33,095 bases of DNA, from assembly GCA_036274635.1 (NCBI GenBank), contig DASUFI010000184.1, forward strand, positions 1-33,095. The letters are read 5' to 3'. Under the pieces are notes generated by a model. The model saw only the letters and a program-made list of their open reading frames with translations. It ran no database searches and was not told the DNA's origin. This DNA comes from DASUFI01 sp036274635. GTDB taxonomy: Bacteria > Planctomycetota > B15-G4. A program made the position numbers and the translations under genes. Of the stretch, positions 13,754-21,354 are shown piece by piece; the stretch's first letter is position 1, and each line of letters opens with the position of its first letter.

Positions 13754-14164
13754 ATGAGCGGCAAGGAACGGCATCTTCCTTTGAGCGAACTCCGCAAGCT
13801 GAAGGTCGGCGGGTTCAGGCCCAAGCCGCACTACGATGCGGAGAGCGACACGCTGACGCTCTTCATCGCGCCCGACGAAGCCAGGCGCGAGCGCGTGGAC
13901 CGGTTCCTGACGGTGTACCGGGCGCGCGAGACGAATGCCGTGGTGGGCTGCCTCGTCAAGGACGTGCGCAGCGTTCTGCTGAAGAACCTGCAGTCCATGC
14001 ACCTGGGCATCGAGGCTCGCAGCGTCCAGCTTTGGCTGCTGCTGTACCTGGTGCCGCTGGTGGCCGAAGGCGATGTCGGCTCGCGCAAGTACCGCGAGGT
14101 CATCGAGCCGCTGTCGCGGGTGGCGGCCACGGTCAACGTGTTGGAGCTGATCGCGGCGAACTAG
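13754..14164 (+). CDS. Hypothetical protein, DUF2283-like core
   Basis: A 136-residue cytoplasmic protein with no signal peptide. The stretch H-Y-D-A-E-S-D-T-L-T-L-F-I, followed about 25 residues later by L-T-V-Y-R-A-R-E-T-N-A-V-V-G-C-L-V-K-D-V, resembles the small DUF2283 fold (Y-D-x-E-x-D-x-L-x-I ... V-V-G-x-x-I). The C-terminal half (Q-L-W-L-L-L-Y-L-V-P-L-V-A-E-G) is hydrophobic and helical. Function unknown. The ATG at 13754 has GGGAG nearby (CGCGGGAGCAGCC). It stands alone between a long gap and the glycosyltransferase. Its codon choice seems a little less GC-biased than its neighbours, which could point to acquisition, but this was not computed. Confidence 0.7.
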   Translation: MSGKERHLPLSELRKLKVGGFRPKPHYDAESDTLTLFIAPDEARRERVDRFLTVYRARETNAVVGCLVKDVRSVLLKNLQSMHLGIEARSVQLWLLLYLVPLVAEGDVGSRKYREVIEPLSRVAATVNVLELIAAN

Positions 14165-14193
14165 CGCCGTTCGCAGTCAGGCGGACCGCGGAC

Positions 14194-14210
14194 TAGACTC
14201 CTCGCGCCCC
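14194..14210 (+). promoter_or_regulatory. TAGACT-type promoter of the 14213 glycosyltransferase
   Basis: TAGACT (14194-14199) is followed by CCTCGCGCCCC. The distance from the hexamer to the GTG at 14213 is 13 nt and there is no Shine-Dalgarno, so the mRNA leader is probably only a few nucleotides. Promoter use is inferred from the shared motif. Confidence 0.5.
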
Positions 14211-14212
14211 CC

Positions 14213-15406
14213 GTGAACATCGTCATCACCAGCCCGATCTTCCCGCCCGACCTCGGCGGGCCGTCCACGTACGTGCCCAGCTTCGCGGGCTGGCTGTCCG
14301 CGCGCGGGCACGCGGTGACGGTGGTGGCCTTCTGCAGCGACCCGGCGCCGGCGGGCTGGCCCTTCCGCGTGGTGTCGGTGCCGCGCGTGTGGATGCCGCT
14401 GCGCTACGCGCGCGACTTCCTCGAGACCTGGCGCGCCGCCCAGGGCGCGGACGTGGTCTACATCAACGAGCACCTCGCGCTGCACGTGGCGCTCGCGGCG
14501 CGGCTGCGCGGCGTGCCGTCGGTCATCCGCACCTACGTGGACGGCACGTGGGAGATCACGCACCGCATGGGCTGGCACCGCGACACGATCGTGGACTACC
14601 AGCACAAGGCCTACGACTGGCGCATCGCGCTGCTGCGCCGGCTGCAGCGCACGTGGTGGGGCTGGGTGCGGCGCATCATCGTGCCCAGCCAGTTCATCCA
14701 GCGACTGGTCGAGGGTCACGGCGTGCCGCCGCAGAAGATCGAGCTCATCCACAACGCCTACCACGGCCCCCCCAGCTTCGCGCCCACGCGCGCGGCCTGC
14801 CGCGAGAAGCTCGGGCTGCCGCAGGAGCGCGTGGTGCTGCTCTCCATCTGCCGCCTCATGGTGTGGAAGGGCGTGGACGGCCTGATCCGCACGCTGGCGC
14901 GGCTGCCGGCCAGCCACCACCTGCACGTGGTGGGCGACGGCGACGAGCTCCTGGCCTGGACGCGGCTGGCGCGGGAGCTGGGGCTGCAGGACCGCGTGCA
15001 CTTCGTGGGCAACGTGCCCCACGCGGAGGTCATGGCCTGGATCCGCGCGGCCGACGTCTTCCTGCTGAACAGCAATTATGAAGGTCTGTCGCACACGCTG
15101 CTGGAGGTCATGTGGCTGGAGTGCCCGGCGGCCGTGTCGGCGGCGGGCGGCAACGTGGAGCTGGTCGAGGACCGCGTCAACGGGCGCTCCTTCCGGCCCC
15201 ACGACCTGGACGCCATCGAGGACGCGGTGCGCGAGATCACGGGCCGGCCCGACACGGCCGCGCGCTATGCCCGCCTCAGCCGGGAGAAGGTGCTGGCCGG
15301 CTTCTCGCGCGAGGCCATCTTCGAGCTCACCGAGCGCCTGCTGGGCCAGGTGTCCGGGCGTGTCGTGCCCACGCACGAGCCCGCCGCGCGCCCCTCGCCC
15401 GCCTGA
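14213..15406 (+). CDS. GT4-family glycosyltransferase
   Basis: A 397-residue GT-B retaining glycosyltransferase of the family GT4 type, acting in the cytoplasm on nucleotide-sugar donors. The N-terminus reads M-N-I-V-I-T-S-P-I-F-P-P-D-L-G-G-P-S-T-Y, the typical acceptor-side loop with a Gly-rich turn. The C-terminal donor domain has V-V-L-L-S-I-C-R-L-M-V-W-K-G-V-D and the E-x7-E motif in N-Y-E-G-L-S-H-T-L-L-E. The sugar and acceptor cannot be named; capsule, exopolysaccharide or lipid glycosylation are possible. The start is a GTG with no Shine-Dalgarno, close behind a TAGACT -10, suggesting near-leaderless translation. It is not clustered with other polysaccharide genes. Confidence 0.92.
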   Translation: MNIVITSPIFPPDLGGPSTYVPSFAGWLSARGHAVTVVAFCSDPAPAGWPFRVVSVPRVWMPLRYARDFLETWRAAQGADVVYINEHLALHVALAARLRGVPSVIRTYVDGTWEITHRMGWHRDTIVDYQHKAYDWRIALLRRLQRTWWGWVRRIIVPSQFIQRLVEGHGVPPQKIELIHNAYHGPPSFAPTRAACREKLGLPQERVVLLSICRLMVWKGVDGLIRTLARLPASHHLHVVGDGDELLAWTRLARELGLQDRVHFVGNVPHAEVMAWIRAADVFLLNSNYEGLSHTLLEVMWLECPAAVSAAGGNVELVEDRVNGRSFRPHDLDAIEDAVREITGRPDTAARYARLSREKVLAGFSREAIFELTERLLGQVSGRVVPTHEPAARPSPA

Positions 15407-15446
15407 CGCCCGCGGCAGGTCGGGTGGCGGAGTGTGGAAAGCGCCA

Positions 15447-15473
15447 TTGGACCCGGAGGCCTCCGAGGATTAT
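15447..15473 (+). promoter_or_regulatory. Candidate promoter for the 15568-16916 pair
   Basis: TTGGAC (15447-15452) and GATTAT (15468-15473) are 15 nt apart, in the gap after the glycosyltransferase stop. The spacing is a little short. It would give a leader of about 85 nt to the ATG at 15568. Confidence 0.35.
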
Positions 15474-15567
15474 CCCTGTGCGCGTCGCCAACCCGAGCCG
15501 CTCGGCCGGACCTCCCACCGGCACGCGGCGTGCGATGAGATCTTCCACCCCTTCCGAGAACCATCTC

Positions 15568-16038
15568 ATGATCCAGGTGCAAGGCACGCCGGGCACGCGG
15601 CGCGACGAGCCGCCCGGTTTTGCGCGGCTGCAGGCCGCGTTCGAGTTGCAGGAGCGCGCGCAGGCCATCGTGGCCCCGCTGCTCGCCGAGCTGCTGCGCT
15701 CCATCCCGCGGTTGCGGGCGTGGAAGGGCTTCTCGTCCGGCGCGTGGGTCGTCGGCGTGCGCACCGAGGCCGAGGACCGCCTGCTCGGCGGCCGCTTCGC
15801 GCGCTTCGACTTCGAGATCCGCGTGGATGCGGCGCAGGGCCGCGTCGAGCTGACCAGCCGCGCCACCGTGCGCAGCCGTGACCGCGCCGCCGACAGCCTG
15901 TCCGTGGTGCTCGACGCCGCCGGCGAGATGCCGCTGCACCAGTGGGCCGAGCGCGCCGCGCTGCAGTTCGCGGGCGACTTCTGGGCCGGGCGCAAGGACC
16001 CTGCGCGCCTCATCCCCGCCGAGCCCGGCGTGACGTGA
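15568..16038 (+). CDS. Hypothetical protein coupled to the epimerase
   Basis: A 156-residue cytoplasmic protein not recognised. It begins M-I-Q-V-Q-G-T-P-G-T-R-R, has a helical N-terminal half (F-E-L-Q-E-R-A-Q-A-I-V-A-P-L-L-A-E-L-L-R) and a beta-rich middle (F-D-F-E-I-R-V-D-A-A-Q-G-R-V-E-L-T-S-R-A-T-V-type strands). It ends with a helix carrying H-Q-W-A-E-R-A-A-L-Q-F-A-G-D-F-W. The alternating strands of the middle part could be a small ligand-binding barrel, but this is a guess. An in-frame ATG at 15535 is an alternative start; neither has a strong ribosome binding site. The stop overlaps the GTG of the epimerase (GTGA), so the two proteins are made together and may act together. Confidence 0.7.
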   Translation: MIQVQGTPGTRRDEPPGFARLQAAFELQERAQAIVAPLLAELLRSIPRLRAWKGFSSGAWVVGVRTEAEDRLLGGRFARFDFEIRVDAAQGRVELTSRATVRSRDRAADSLSVVLDAAGEMPLHQWAERAALQFAGDFWAGRKDPARLIPAEPGVT

Positions 16039-16916
16039 ACGTCCTCGTCGCCGGGGGGACGGGGTTCGTGGGGCGGCGACTCTGCTCGGCCCTGCTCGCC
16101 CGCGGCGACGTGGTCACGGTGGTCACCCGCGATCCGGCCGCGGCGCAGGCGCGCGGCCTGCCCGCCGTCGGCTACCGCGGCTGGCTGCCGCCTCTGGACG
16201 GCTACGACGCGGTGGTCAACCTCGCGGGCGAGAACGTCTTCGGCAAGCGCTGGAACGCGACCGTCCTCCAGGAGCTGCGCGACAGCCGCATCCTGCCCAC
16301 GCGGCGCCTCGTCGAGGCACTGCGCGCCGCCGAGCGCCCGCCGGGCGTGCTGGTGAACGCCTCGGCCATCGGCTTCTACGGCGACCGCGGCGAGGAGCCG
16401 CTGCCCGAGACCGCCGGCCCCGGCGGCGACCTCATGGCCACGCTGTGCAGCGCGTGGGAAGCCGAGGCCGCGCGCTCGCCGGTGCGCACGGTCGTCGTGC
16501 GCATCGGCGTGGTGCTGGGCGAGGGCGGCGGCGCGCTGAACACGATGCTGCCCTTCTTCCGCCTCGGACTGGGCGGGCCCATCGGCCTCGGGCGCCAGTG
16601 GTTCTCGTGGATCCACATCGACGACCTCGCGGCGCTGCTGCTGTGCGCGATCGACGAGCCCGCCGCGCGCGGCCCGATCAACGGCGTCTCGCCCGGCGTG
16701 GTGCGCAACGCGGAGTTCTCGCACGCCCTCGGGCGCGCCCTGCACCGGCCGGCCTTCCTCCCCGTGCCGCCGCTGGCGCTGCGCCTCAAGTTCGGACGAG
16801 TCGCCGAACTGCTGACAAGCAGCCAGCGCTGCGTGCCCGAGGCCGCGCAGCGCCTGGGCTTCGCCTTCCGGTACACGCAGATCGAGCCGGCCCTGCAGCA
16901 GCTGCTGGGCCGCTGA
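16035..16916 (+). CDS. TIGR01777-type NAD-dependent epimerase/dehydratase family protein
   Basis: A 293-residue atypical SDR of the YfcH/SulA-like group. It has V-A-G-G-T-G-F-V-G-R-R-L (Rossmann motif at the very N-terminus), V-N-L-A-G-E-N-V-F-G-K-R-W, N-A-S-A-I-G-F-Y-G-D-R-G, V-V-R-I-G-V-V-L-G-E-G-G-G-A-L and W-S-like F-S-W-I-H-I-D-D-L, then the C-terminal region with P-V-P-P-L-A-L-R-L and S-S-Q-R-C-V-P (DUF1731-like). The family binds NAD(P) but its reaction is largely unknown; it has been linked loosely to cell division because of similarity to SulA-named proteins. The start is a GTG at 16035 overlapping the TGA of the preceding gene by 4 nt, needed to retain the first beta strand. Confidence 0.9.
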   Translation: MNVLVAGGTGFVGRRLCSALLARGDVVTVVTRDPAAAQARGLPAVGYRGWLPPLDGYDAVVNLAGENVFGKRWNATVLQELRDSRILPTRRLVEALRAAERPPGVLVNASAIGFYGDRGEEPLPETAGPGGDLMATLCSAWEAEAARSPVRTVVVRIGVVLGEGGGALNTMLPFFRLGLGGPIGLGRQWFSWIHIDDLAALLLCAIDEPAARGPINGVSPGVVRNAEFSHALGRALHRPAFLPVPPLALRLKFGRVAELLTSSQRCVPEAAQRLGFAFRYTQIEPALQQLLGR

Positions 16917-16951
16917 GGCGGCTCGCGCGCCGACCACGCCCTTCCACTCAA

Positions 16952-16967
16952 TCGACCGTCGGGTCGA
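16952..16967 (+). terminator. Weak hairpin after the epimerase gene
   Basis: TCGACC-GTCG-GGTCGA forms a perfect 6-bp stem with a tetraloop 36 nt after the stop. Outer CCCTT/AAGGG can extend it with a bulge. There is no T-run, so intrinsic termination is doubtful. Confidence 0.25.
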
Positions 16968-17105
16968 AAGGGGCGACCTGGGCTATCCCCCCCTGCCGGC
17001 GGCCAGCGTGGTAGAGTTCACCGCTCGCTTCCCGTCGGAAGGGACAGGGCATGGCTCCTTTCCAGTCAGCTCTCGCCACCCCATGATTCGAGACAGCCTG
17101 AGACC

Positions 17106-18653
17106 ATGAGAGTCCTCTTCCTCAGCCCGTACCTCGCCCAGGAGCCCCTGGGCGTCATGTGCCTGTCGGGTGCGCTCAAGCGCGCCGGCCACGAGACGAA
17201 GATGATCTTCGTCCCCGACAAGGAGTGGCAGGAGAAGGCCAAGGCCTGGAACCCCGGCGTCGTTTGCTACTCGTTCACCACGGGCGTGCAGCAGGCCATC
17301 GTGGGCCTCAACCTGCAGCTCAAGGAGCTGCTGCCGGGCATCAAGGCCATCGCCGGCGGTCCGCACGTGACGGTCGTGCCCGACTTCCTCGAGGAGCCCG
17401 GCATCGACGCCATCTGCCAGGGCGAAGGCGAATACGCGGTCGTGGACTTCGTGAACGCCGTCGAGCGGGGCGGTGACCTGACCAACATCCCCAACGTCTG
17501 GTTCAAGGACGCCGAGGGCAAGATCCACCAGAACGCGCCGCGGCCGCTGGAGCAGGACCTCGACGTCTTCGGCTTCTGCGACCGCGAGCTCATCTACGAC
17601 GCGGCCGAGTTCTACAAGACCAGCGACCGCAAGGTCATCAAGACCGACCGCGGCTGCCCCATGAACTGCAGCTTCTGCTTCCACCACTCGTGGAAGAAGA
17701 AGATCTACAACGTCACGAACAACGAGTACGTGCGGCGGCGCTCGGTGGACCACGTCATCGAGGAGGTGCGCCAGATCCGGGCCAAGTACCCGCTGACCTT
17801 CGTGCACTTCGTCGACGACATCTTCAACGTGAACAACAAGTGGCTCGAGGAGTTCGCGGACAAGTGGCCGAAGGAGATCGGCCTGGCCTTCGACTGCATC
17901 CTCATGGCCAACATGGTCACCGAGAAGCACATCGCGCTGCTCAAGAAGGCCGGCTGCATCCAGGCGCGCATCGCCTTCGAGGCGGCCAACGACCACATGC
18001 GCAACGCGATCATGAAGAAGAACACGACGCGCGCGCAGCTCGTGCGTGCCGCCACCTTCATCAAGGCCGCCGACATGCGCCTCGCCAGCCTCAACATGCT
18101 GGGCGGCCCGGGCGCCTCCATCGAGGACGACTTCGAGACCGTCAAGCTCAACATCGAGTGCAAGGTGGACCACCCGCTGGCCTCCCTGCTGCAGCCCTAC
18201 CCGATGACGGACATCAACGACATCACCCGCGAGCTGGGCTTCAGCACGGCCGAGTGGGACAAGTTCCCCAAGCTCTTCAACCGCACCACCTCCATCAACC
18301 TGCCGCACCGCCACCAGTACGAGAACCTGCACAAGTGGTTCCCGATCCTGGTGCGCTACCCGGCGCTGCTGCCCTTCGCCCGCCGGGCCATCAAGTGGAA
18401 GTGGGCCGAGAAGCCCTCGCTCATCATGTACATGCTCTACAGCGAGTGGCTCGTGACCGAGCAGAACCGCATGTTCTTCCGCGCGCAGGGGAAGAAGGGC
18501 TTCAAGACCTGGTCCTCGGTGGACTTCACGGGACGCGTCATTACCAAGGGCTTCATCCGCATGTTCACGGTGATGTTCGGCAACCGCGCGATGAAGCTGG
18601 CCGTCAAGGTGCGGCTGGGAGACGAGCGCCAGACGGCGCACATGGAGGACTGA
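17106..18653 (+). CDS. B12-binding-domain radical SAM protein
   Basis: A 515-residue protein. Residues 1 to about 130 form a cobalamin-binding Rossmann-like domain (M-R-V-L-F-L-S-P-Y, P-G-V-V-C-Y-S-F-T-T-G, A-I-A-G-G-P-H-V-T, G-E-G-E-Y-A) without the D-x-H-x-x-G motif, as is usual in class B radical SAM enzymes. The radical SAM core follows with G-C184-P-M-N-C188-S-F-C191, the CX3CX2C ligands of the 4Fe-4S cluster. Then come H-F-V-D-D-I-F-N and N-M-L-G-G-P-G. Residues about 390-515 form a family-specific basic C-terminal region. The group includes BchE-like cyclases and methyltransferases of hopanoid, lipid and antibiotic pathways. No partner genes are nearby, so the substrate is unknown. A TAGAGT -10 candidate lies at 17012-17017. 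Unusually few repeats of GC-rich codons make the frame unambiguous. Confidence 0.93.
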   Translation: MRVLFLSPYLAQEPLGVMCLSGALKRAGHETKMIFVPDKEWQEKAKAWNPGVVCYSFTTGVQQAIVGLNLQLKELLPGIKAIAGGPHVTVVPDFLEEPGIDAICQGEGEYAVVDFVNAVERGGDLTNIPNVWFKDAEGKIHQNAPRPLEQDLDVFGFCDRELIYDAAEFYKTSDRKVIKTDRGCPMNCSFCFHHSWKKKIYNVTNNEYVRRRSVDHVIEEVRQIRAKYPLTFVHFVDDIFNVNNKWLEEFADKWPKEIGLAFDCILMANMVTEKHIALLKKAGCIQARIAFEAANDHMRNAIMKKNTTRAQLVRAATFIKAADMRLASLNMLGGPGASIEDDFETVKLNIECKVDHPLASLLQPYPMTDINDITRELGFSTAEWDKFPKLFNRTTSINLPHRHQYENLHKWFPILVRYPALLPFARRAIKWKWAEKPSLIMYMLYSEWLVTEQNRMFFRAQGKKGFKTWSSVDFTGRVITKGFIRMFTVMFGNRAMKLAVKVRLGDERQTAHMED

Positions 18654-18672
18654 GCCTCCCCGGTCCGCTCCC

Positions 18673-18718
18673 CCGCCTCGGCTGCAAGCGTGCGCCGAGG
18701 CGGCGGCGTTTCTAGGCT
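18673..18718 (+). terminator. Strong hairpin after the radical SAM gene, next to a -10 hexamer
   Basis: CCGCCTCGGC (18673-18682) and GCCGAGGCGG (18694-18703) form a perfect 10-bp stem with an 11-nt loop, followed by CGGCGTTTCT. It lies 20 nt after the stop at 18653. The T-run is short (TTTCT), so it may be an imperfect intrinsic terminator. Right behind it, TAGGCT (18713-18718) is a -10 candidate for the 18745 gene. Confidence 0.5.
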
Positions 18719-18744
18719 GGTCACGTTCTCCCCGAGGACCCGCC

Positions 18745-19752
18745 ATGCCGTCGCTCCGCCTGCTGGCCGTCGCCCTGCTGCTGATCGCCGCCTGCGGCCG
18801 CGCGCCCGACGTGGTCATCTACTGCGCGCTCGACGAGGAGTACGCCCTGCCGGTGCTGCAGGCCTTCGAGCAGCAGACGGGCCTTCACGTGCAGGCCTAC
18901 TACGACGTGGAGGCCAACAAGTCGGTGGGCCTGCGGCGGCGCCTGCAGGAGGAGGCGCCGCGTCCGATCTGCGACGTCTTCTGGAACAACGAGGTGGTGC
19001 AGACCGTGGTCCTCGCGCGCGGCGGCCTGCTGCAGCCGTACCGCTCGCCCGCGTCGCAGGGCATCGGCGACCGCTGGCGCGACCCGCGCGACCGCTGGTG
19101 CGGCTTCGCGGCGCGCGGCCGCGTGCTCATCGTGAACACGCAGCTCCGCTCCAAGGACACCGAGCGTCCCGAGGGCTTCGCCGACTTCCTCGACCCGGCC
19201 AACGCCGGCCAGTGCGGCATCGCCGAGCCGCTCACCGGCACCACCGCCGCGCACGCCGCGGCCTGGATCGAGCGCCTCGGCCTGCCCGCCACGCTCCAGC
19301 GCTTCGCCTCCATGCGCGCCAACCGCGTGGAGTTCGCGCCCGGCAACGCCCATGTCATGCGCCTCGTGCGCGAGGGCCAGCTGCACTTCGGCTGGACGGA
19401 CACGGACGACTGCCAGACGGCCATCGCCGCCGGCTACCCGGTGACCATGGTGGTGCCCGACCAGCGGCCCGACGAGGACGGCCTCGTGGTCGTGCCCAAC
19501 ACCGTCGCGCTCGTCGTCGGCGCGCCGCACGCCGAGGCCGGCCGGCGCCTCATCGACTTCCTGCTCTCGCCCGGCACCGAGGCGCTGCTCGCCGCCGGCC
19601 CCTCCGTGCAGATCCCGCTGCACGCCGGCGTGACGCGCCCACCGAACGTGCTGGACCTCGCCGCGCTGCGCGTCGCCGACGTCGATTGGGCCGCCGCCGG
19701 CGACGCCTACGACGAGCACGCCGCCGAGCTCGAGGCCGACTTCCGCAAGTAG
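18745..19752 (+). CDS. Iron(III)-type ABC transporter solute-binding lipoprotein
   Basis: A 335-residue lipoprotein: signal peptide with lipobox I-A-A-C17. The mature sequence starts D-V-V-I-Y-C-A-L-D-E-E-Y-A-L-P-V-L-Q-A-F, the hallmark of the class II periplasmic binding fold seen in Fe3+ (FbpA/FutA) and thiamine binding proteins. It has G-L-H-V-Q-A-Y-Y-D-V, C-D-V-F-W-N-N-E and L-S-P-G-T-E-A-L-L-A. A clear Tyr-Tyr iron site near the C-terminal half is not obvious, so the ligand (iron, another metal or an organic anion) is open. No permease or ATPase genes are adjacent, making it an orphan component. It sits behind the hairpin at 18673 with a TAGGCT -10 candidate. Confidence 0.85.
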   Translation: MPSLRLLAVALLLIAACGRAPDVVIYCALDEEYALPVLQAFEQQTGLHVQAYYDVEANKSVGLRRRLQEEAPRPICDVFWNNEVVQTVVLARGGLLQPYRSPASQGIGDRWRDPRDRWCGFAARGRVLIVNTQLRSKDTERPEGFADFLDPANAGQCGIAEPLTGTTAAHAAAWIERLGLPATLQRFASMRANRVEFAPGNAHVMRLVREGQLHFGWTDTDDCQTAIAAGYPVTMVVPDQRPDEDGLVVVPNTVALVVGAPHAEAGRRLIDFLLSPGTEALLAAGPSVQIPLHAGVTRPPNVLDLAALRVADVDWAAAGDAYDEHAAELEADFRK

Positions 19753-19766
19753 CCCGCGCCGGAGGC

Positions 19767-19785
19767 GCCACGCGCGCGCCGTGGC
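19767..19785 (+). terminator. Weak hairpin after the solute-binding gene
   Basis: GCCACG (19767-19772) and CGTGGC (19780-19785) form a 6-bp stem with a 7-nt loop, 14 nt after the stop. No T-run follows. A TGAAAT -10 candidate for lemA lies at 19806-19811 and is followed by GTCGGCGCC. Confidence 0.25.
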
Positions 19786-19874
19786 CCCTCGCGCCCCGCC
19801 TGTGCTGAAATGTCGGCGCCCGCTGCCCAACAAGCGGCCAGCGCGCGCCACGGGCGGCGCGCCCGGAGGACCTG

Positions 19875-20549
19875 ATGAACGATCGCGAGACCTTCCATGC
19901 CAAGCGCACCGCCACCACCATGGAGAGCGGCAAGGTGGGCAAGGGCTGCCTCGCCGGCATCGGCGTGGTCGTGCTGCTGCTCGTGGTCGTGGCCATGTTC
20001 ATGGGCCAGTACAACGGGCTGGTCGACAAGCAGGAGGCCACCCGCGCCAAGTGGCAGGAGGTCGACAGCCAGTACAAGCGGCGCTTCGACCTCGTGCCCA
20101 ATCTCGTGGCCACGGTCCAAGGCGCGGCGGACTTCGAGAAGTCGACGCTGACAGCCGTCACCGAGGCGCGCGCTTCGGTCGGCCGCGCGCAGCTGCCGTC
20201 CAACCTGCCCACCGATCCGGCCGCCATGCAGTCGTACGTCAACGCCCAGCAGCAGCTGGGCTCTGCGCTGCAGAGGCTGCTGGTCGTGGCCGAGAGCTAT
20301 CCGGAGCTCAAGGCCTCGGCCAACTTCGCGGACCTCCAGTCGCAGCTCGAAGGCACGGAGAACCGCATCGCCAACGCGCGTAGCGACTATCTGCAGGCGG
20401 CCCAGGACTACAACGCCGCGACGCGCCGGTTCCCGGCCAGCCTCCTGGCCGGCATGTTCAACTTCGAGCGCGCGGCCGAGCTGCCCGTCGCGGCCGAGGA
20501 GCGCACGGTGCCGCAGGTCAAGTTCGAGTCCGGCGGCGCCGCGAAGTGA
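19875..20549 (+). CDS. lemA: LemA family membrane protein
   Basis: A 224-residue protein anchored by one N-terminal helix (about residues 25-45, C-L-A-G-I-G-V-V-V-L-L-L-V-V-V-A-M-F). The LemA domain follows with Y-N-G-L-V-D-K-Q-E, W-Q-E-V-D-S-Q-Y-K-R-R-F-D-L-V-P-N-L-V and A-V-T-E-A-R-A, a three-helix coiled bundle. A tail of about 20 residues before the helix is somewhat longer than usual. Function of LemA is unsettled; it regularly sits next to TPM-domain genes, as here, and is thought to act at the membrane. The ATG at 19875 has GGAGG 5 nt upstream; a second in-frame ATG at 19920 lacks a comparable site. It is followed after 1 nt by the first TPM gene, so it forms one operon with the next two. 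Confidence 0.95.
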   Translation: MNDRETFHAKRTATTMESGKVGKGCLAGIGVVVLLLVVVAMFMGQYNGLVDKQEATRAKWQEVDSQYKRRFDLVPNLVATVQGAADFEKSTLTAVTEARASVGRAQLPSNLPTDPAAMQSYVNAQQQLGSALQRLLVVAESYPELKASANFADLQSQLEGTENRIANARSDYLQAAQDYNAATRRFPASLLAGMFNFERAAELPVAAEERTVPQVKFESGGAAK

Positions 20550-20550
20550 C

Positions 20551-21354
20551 GTGACGTCCGCCGGCCTGCTGCCGCGGCTGTTGCTCCTCGCCGGCCTGCT
20601 GGCCCTGGCCGGCCGGGCCCGCGGCGCCGACGTCCTCTCCGAGCTCGGCATCCCCGACAAGCCGGCCGGCTGGGTCACGGACCTGACGGGGTCGCTGGAC
20701 CCGTCGACGCGCTCGGAGCTGGACGATCTCTCGGCGCGCTACCAGAAGGGCAGTGGCCACGACGTGGCCGTGCTGCTCGTGCCCAGCCTGCAGGACAAGC
20801 CCATCGAGGAGGTCGGCCTGCAGGTCTTCCGCACCTGGAAGCTCGGGCGCGCGGACGTGAACGACGGTGCTCTGCTCCTGATCGCCACGCAGGACCACGA
20901 GTTGCGCATCGAGGTCGGACGCGGGCTCGAGGGCGACCTCACCGACCTCGTCTCCTCGCGCATCATCCGCAACGTCATCGTGCCGCACTTCAAGGAGGGC
21001 GACCTCGCGGGCGGCGTGCGTGCGGGCATCAGCGCCATCCATGCGGCCGCAGGCGGGAACTACGCCGACATCCCCGACGACGCGCCGGTGAATCCGACGC
21101 TCCCGGTCATGCTGGTGCTGGCCGTCATTCTCATCGTCATCGTCGCGATCGTGAAGTCGCGAGGCGGTGGCCGCGGCGGCCGCGGGCGCCGTCGCGGGCC
21201 CTTCATCATGCCCTTCCCGTTCCCCATCAGCGTCGGCGGCTCGGGCGGCGGCTTCGGCGGATTCGGCGGCGGGGGCTTCGGCGGCGGCGGGGGCTTCGGT
21301 GGATTCGGGGGCGGCGGCGGCGCCATCGGCGGCGGCGCCTCGGGACGCTGGTGA
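20551..21354 (+). CDS. TPM-domain protein with a glycine-rich C-terminus
   Basis: A 267-residue YgcG-like protein. A signal peptide (L-L-P-R-L-L-L-L-A-G-L-L-A-L-A-G-R-A-R-G-A) leads to an extracytoplasmic TPM domain, about residues 40-165: V-T-D-L-T-G-S-L-D, S-G-H-D-V-A-V-L-L-V-P-S, N-D-G-A-L-L-L-I-A-T-Q-D-H-E-L-R-I-E-V-G-R-G-L-E-G, I-V-P-H-F-K-E-G-D. A membrane helix follows (about 187-207), then a basic Gly/Arg stretch, and a tail of G-G-F-G-G units. TPM proteins have been tied to photosystem repair in plants (Psb32/TLP18.3) with phosphatase activity, but the bacterial role is open. The start is a GTG 1 nt after the lemA stop. The Gly tail is encoded by a low-complexity GGCGGC-type tract at 21236-21345. 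Confidence 0.92.
   Translation: MTSAGLLPRLLLLAGLLALAGRARGADVLSELGIPDKPAGWVTDLTGSLDPSTRSELDDLSARYQKGSGHDVAVLLVPSLQDKPIEEVGLQVFRTWKLGRADVNDGALLLIATQDHELRIEVGRGLEGDLTDLVSSRIIRNVIVPHFKEGDLAGGVRAGISAIHAAAGGNYADIPDDAPVNPTLPVMLVLAVILIVIVAIVKSRGGGRGGRGRRRGPFIMPFPFPISVGGSGGGFGGFGGGGFGGGGGFGGFGGGGGAIGGGASGRW

Noticed and set aside
21236..21345. GGCGGC-type repeat tract as an independent repeat element
   Set aside because: It is in frame and simply encodes the Gly/Phe tail of the TPM protein.
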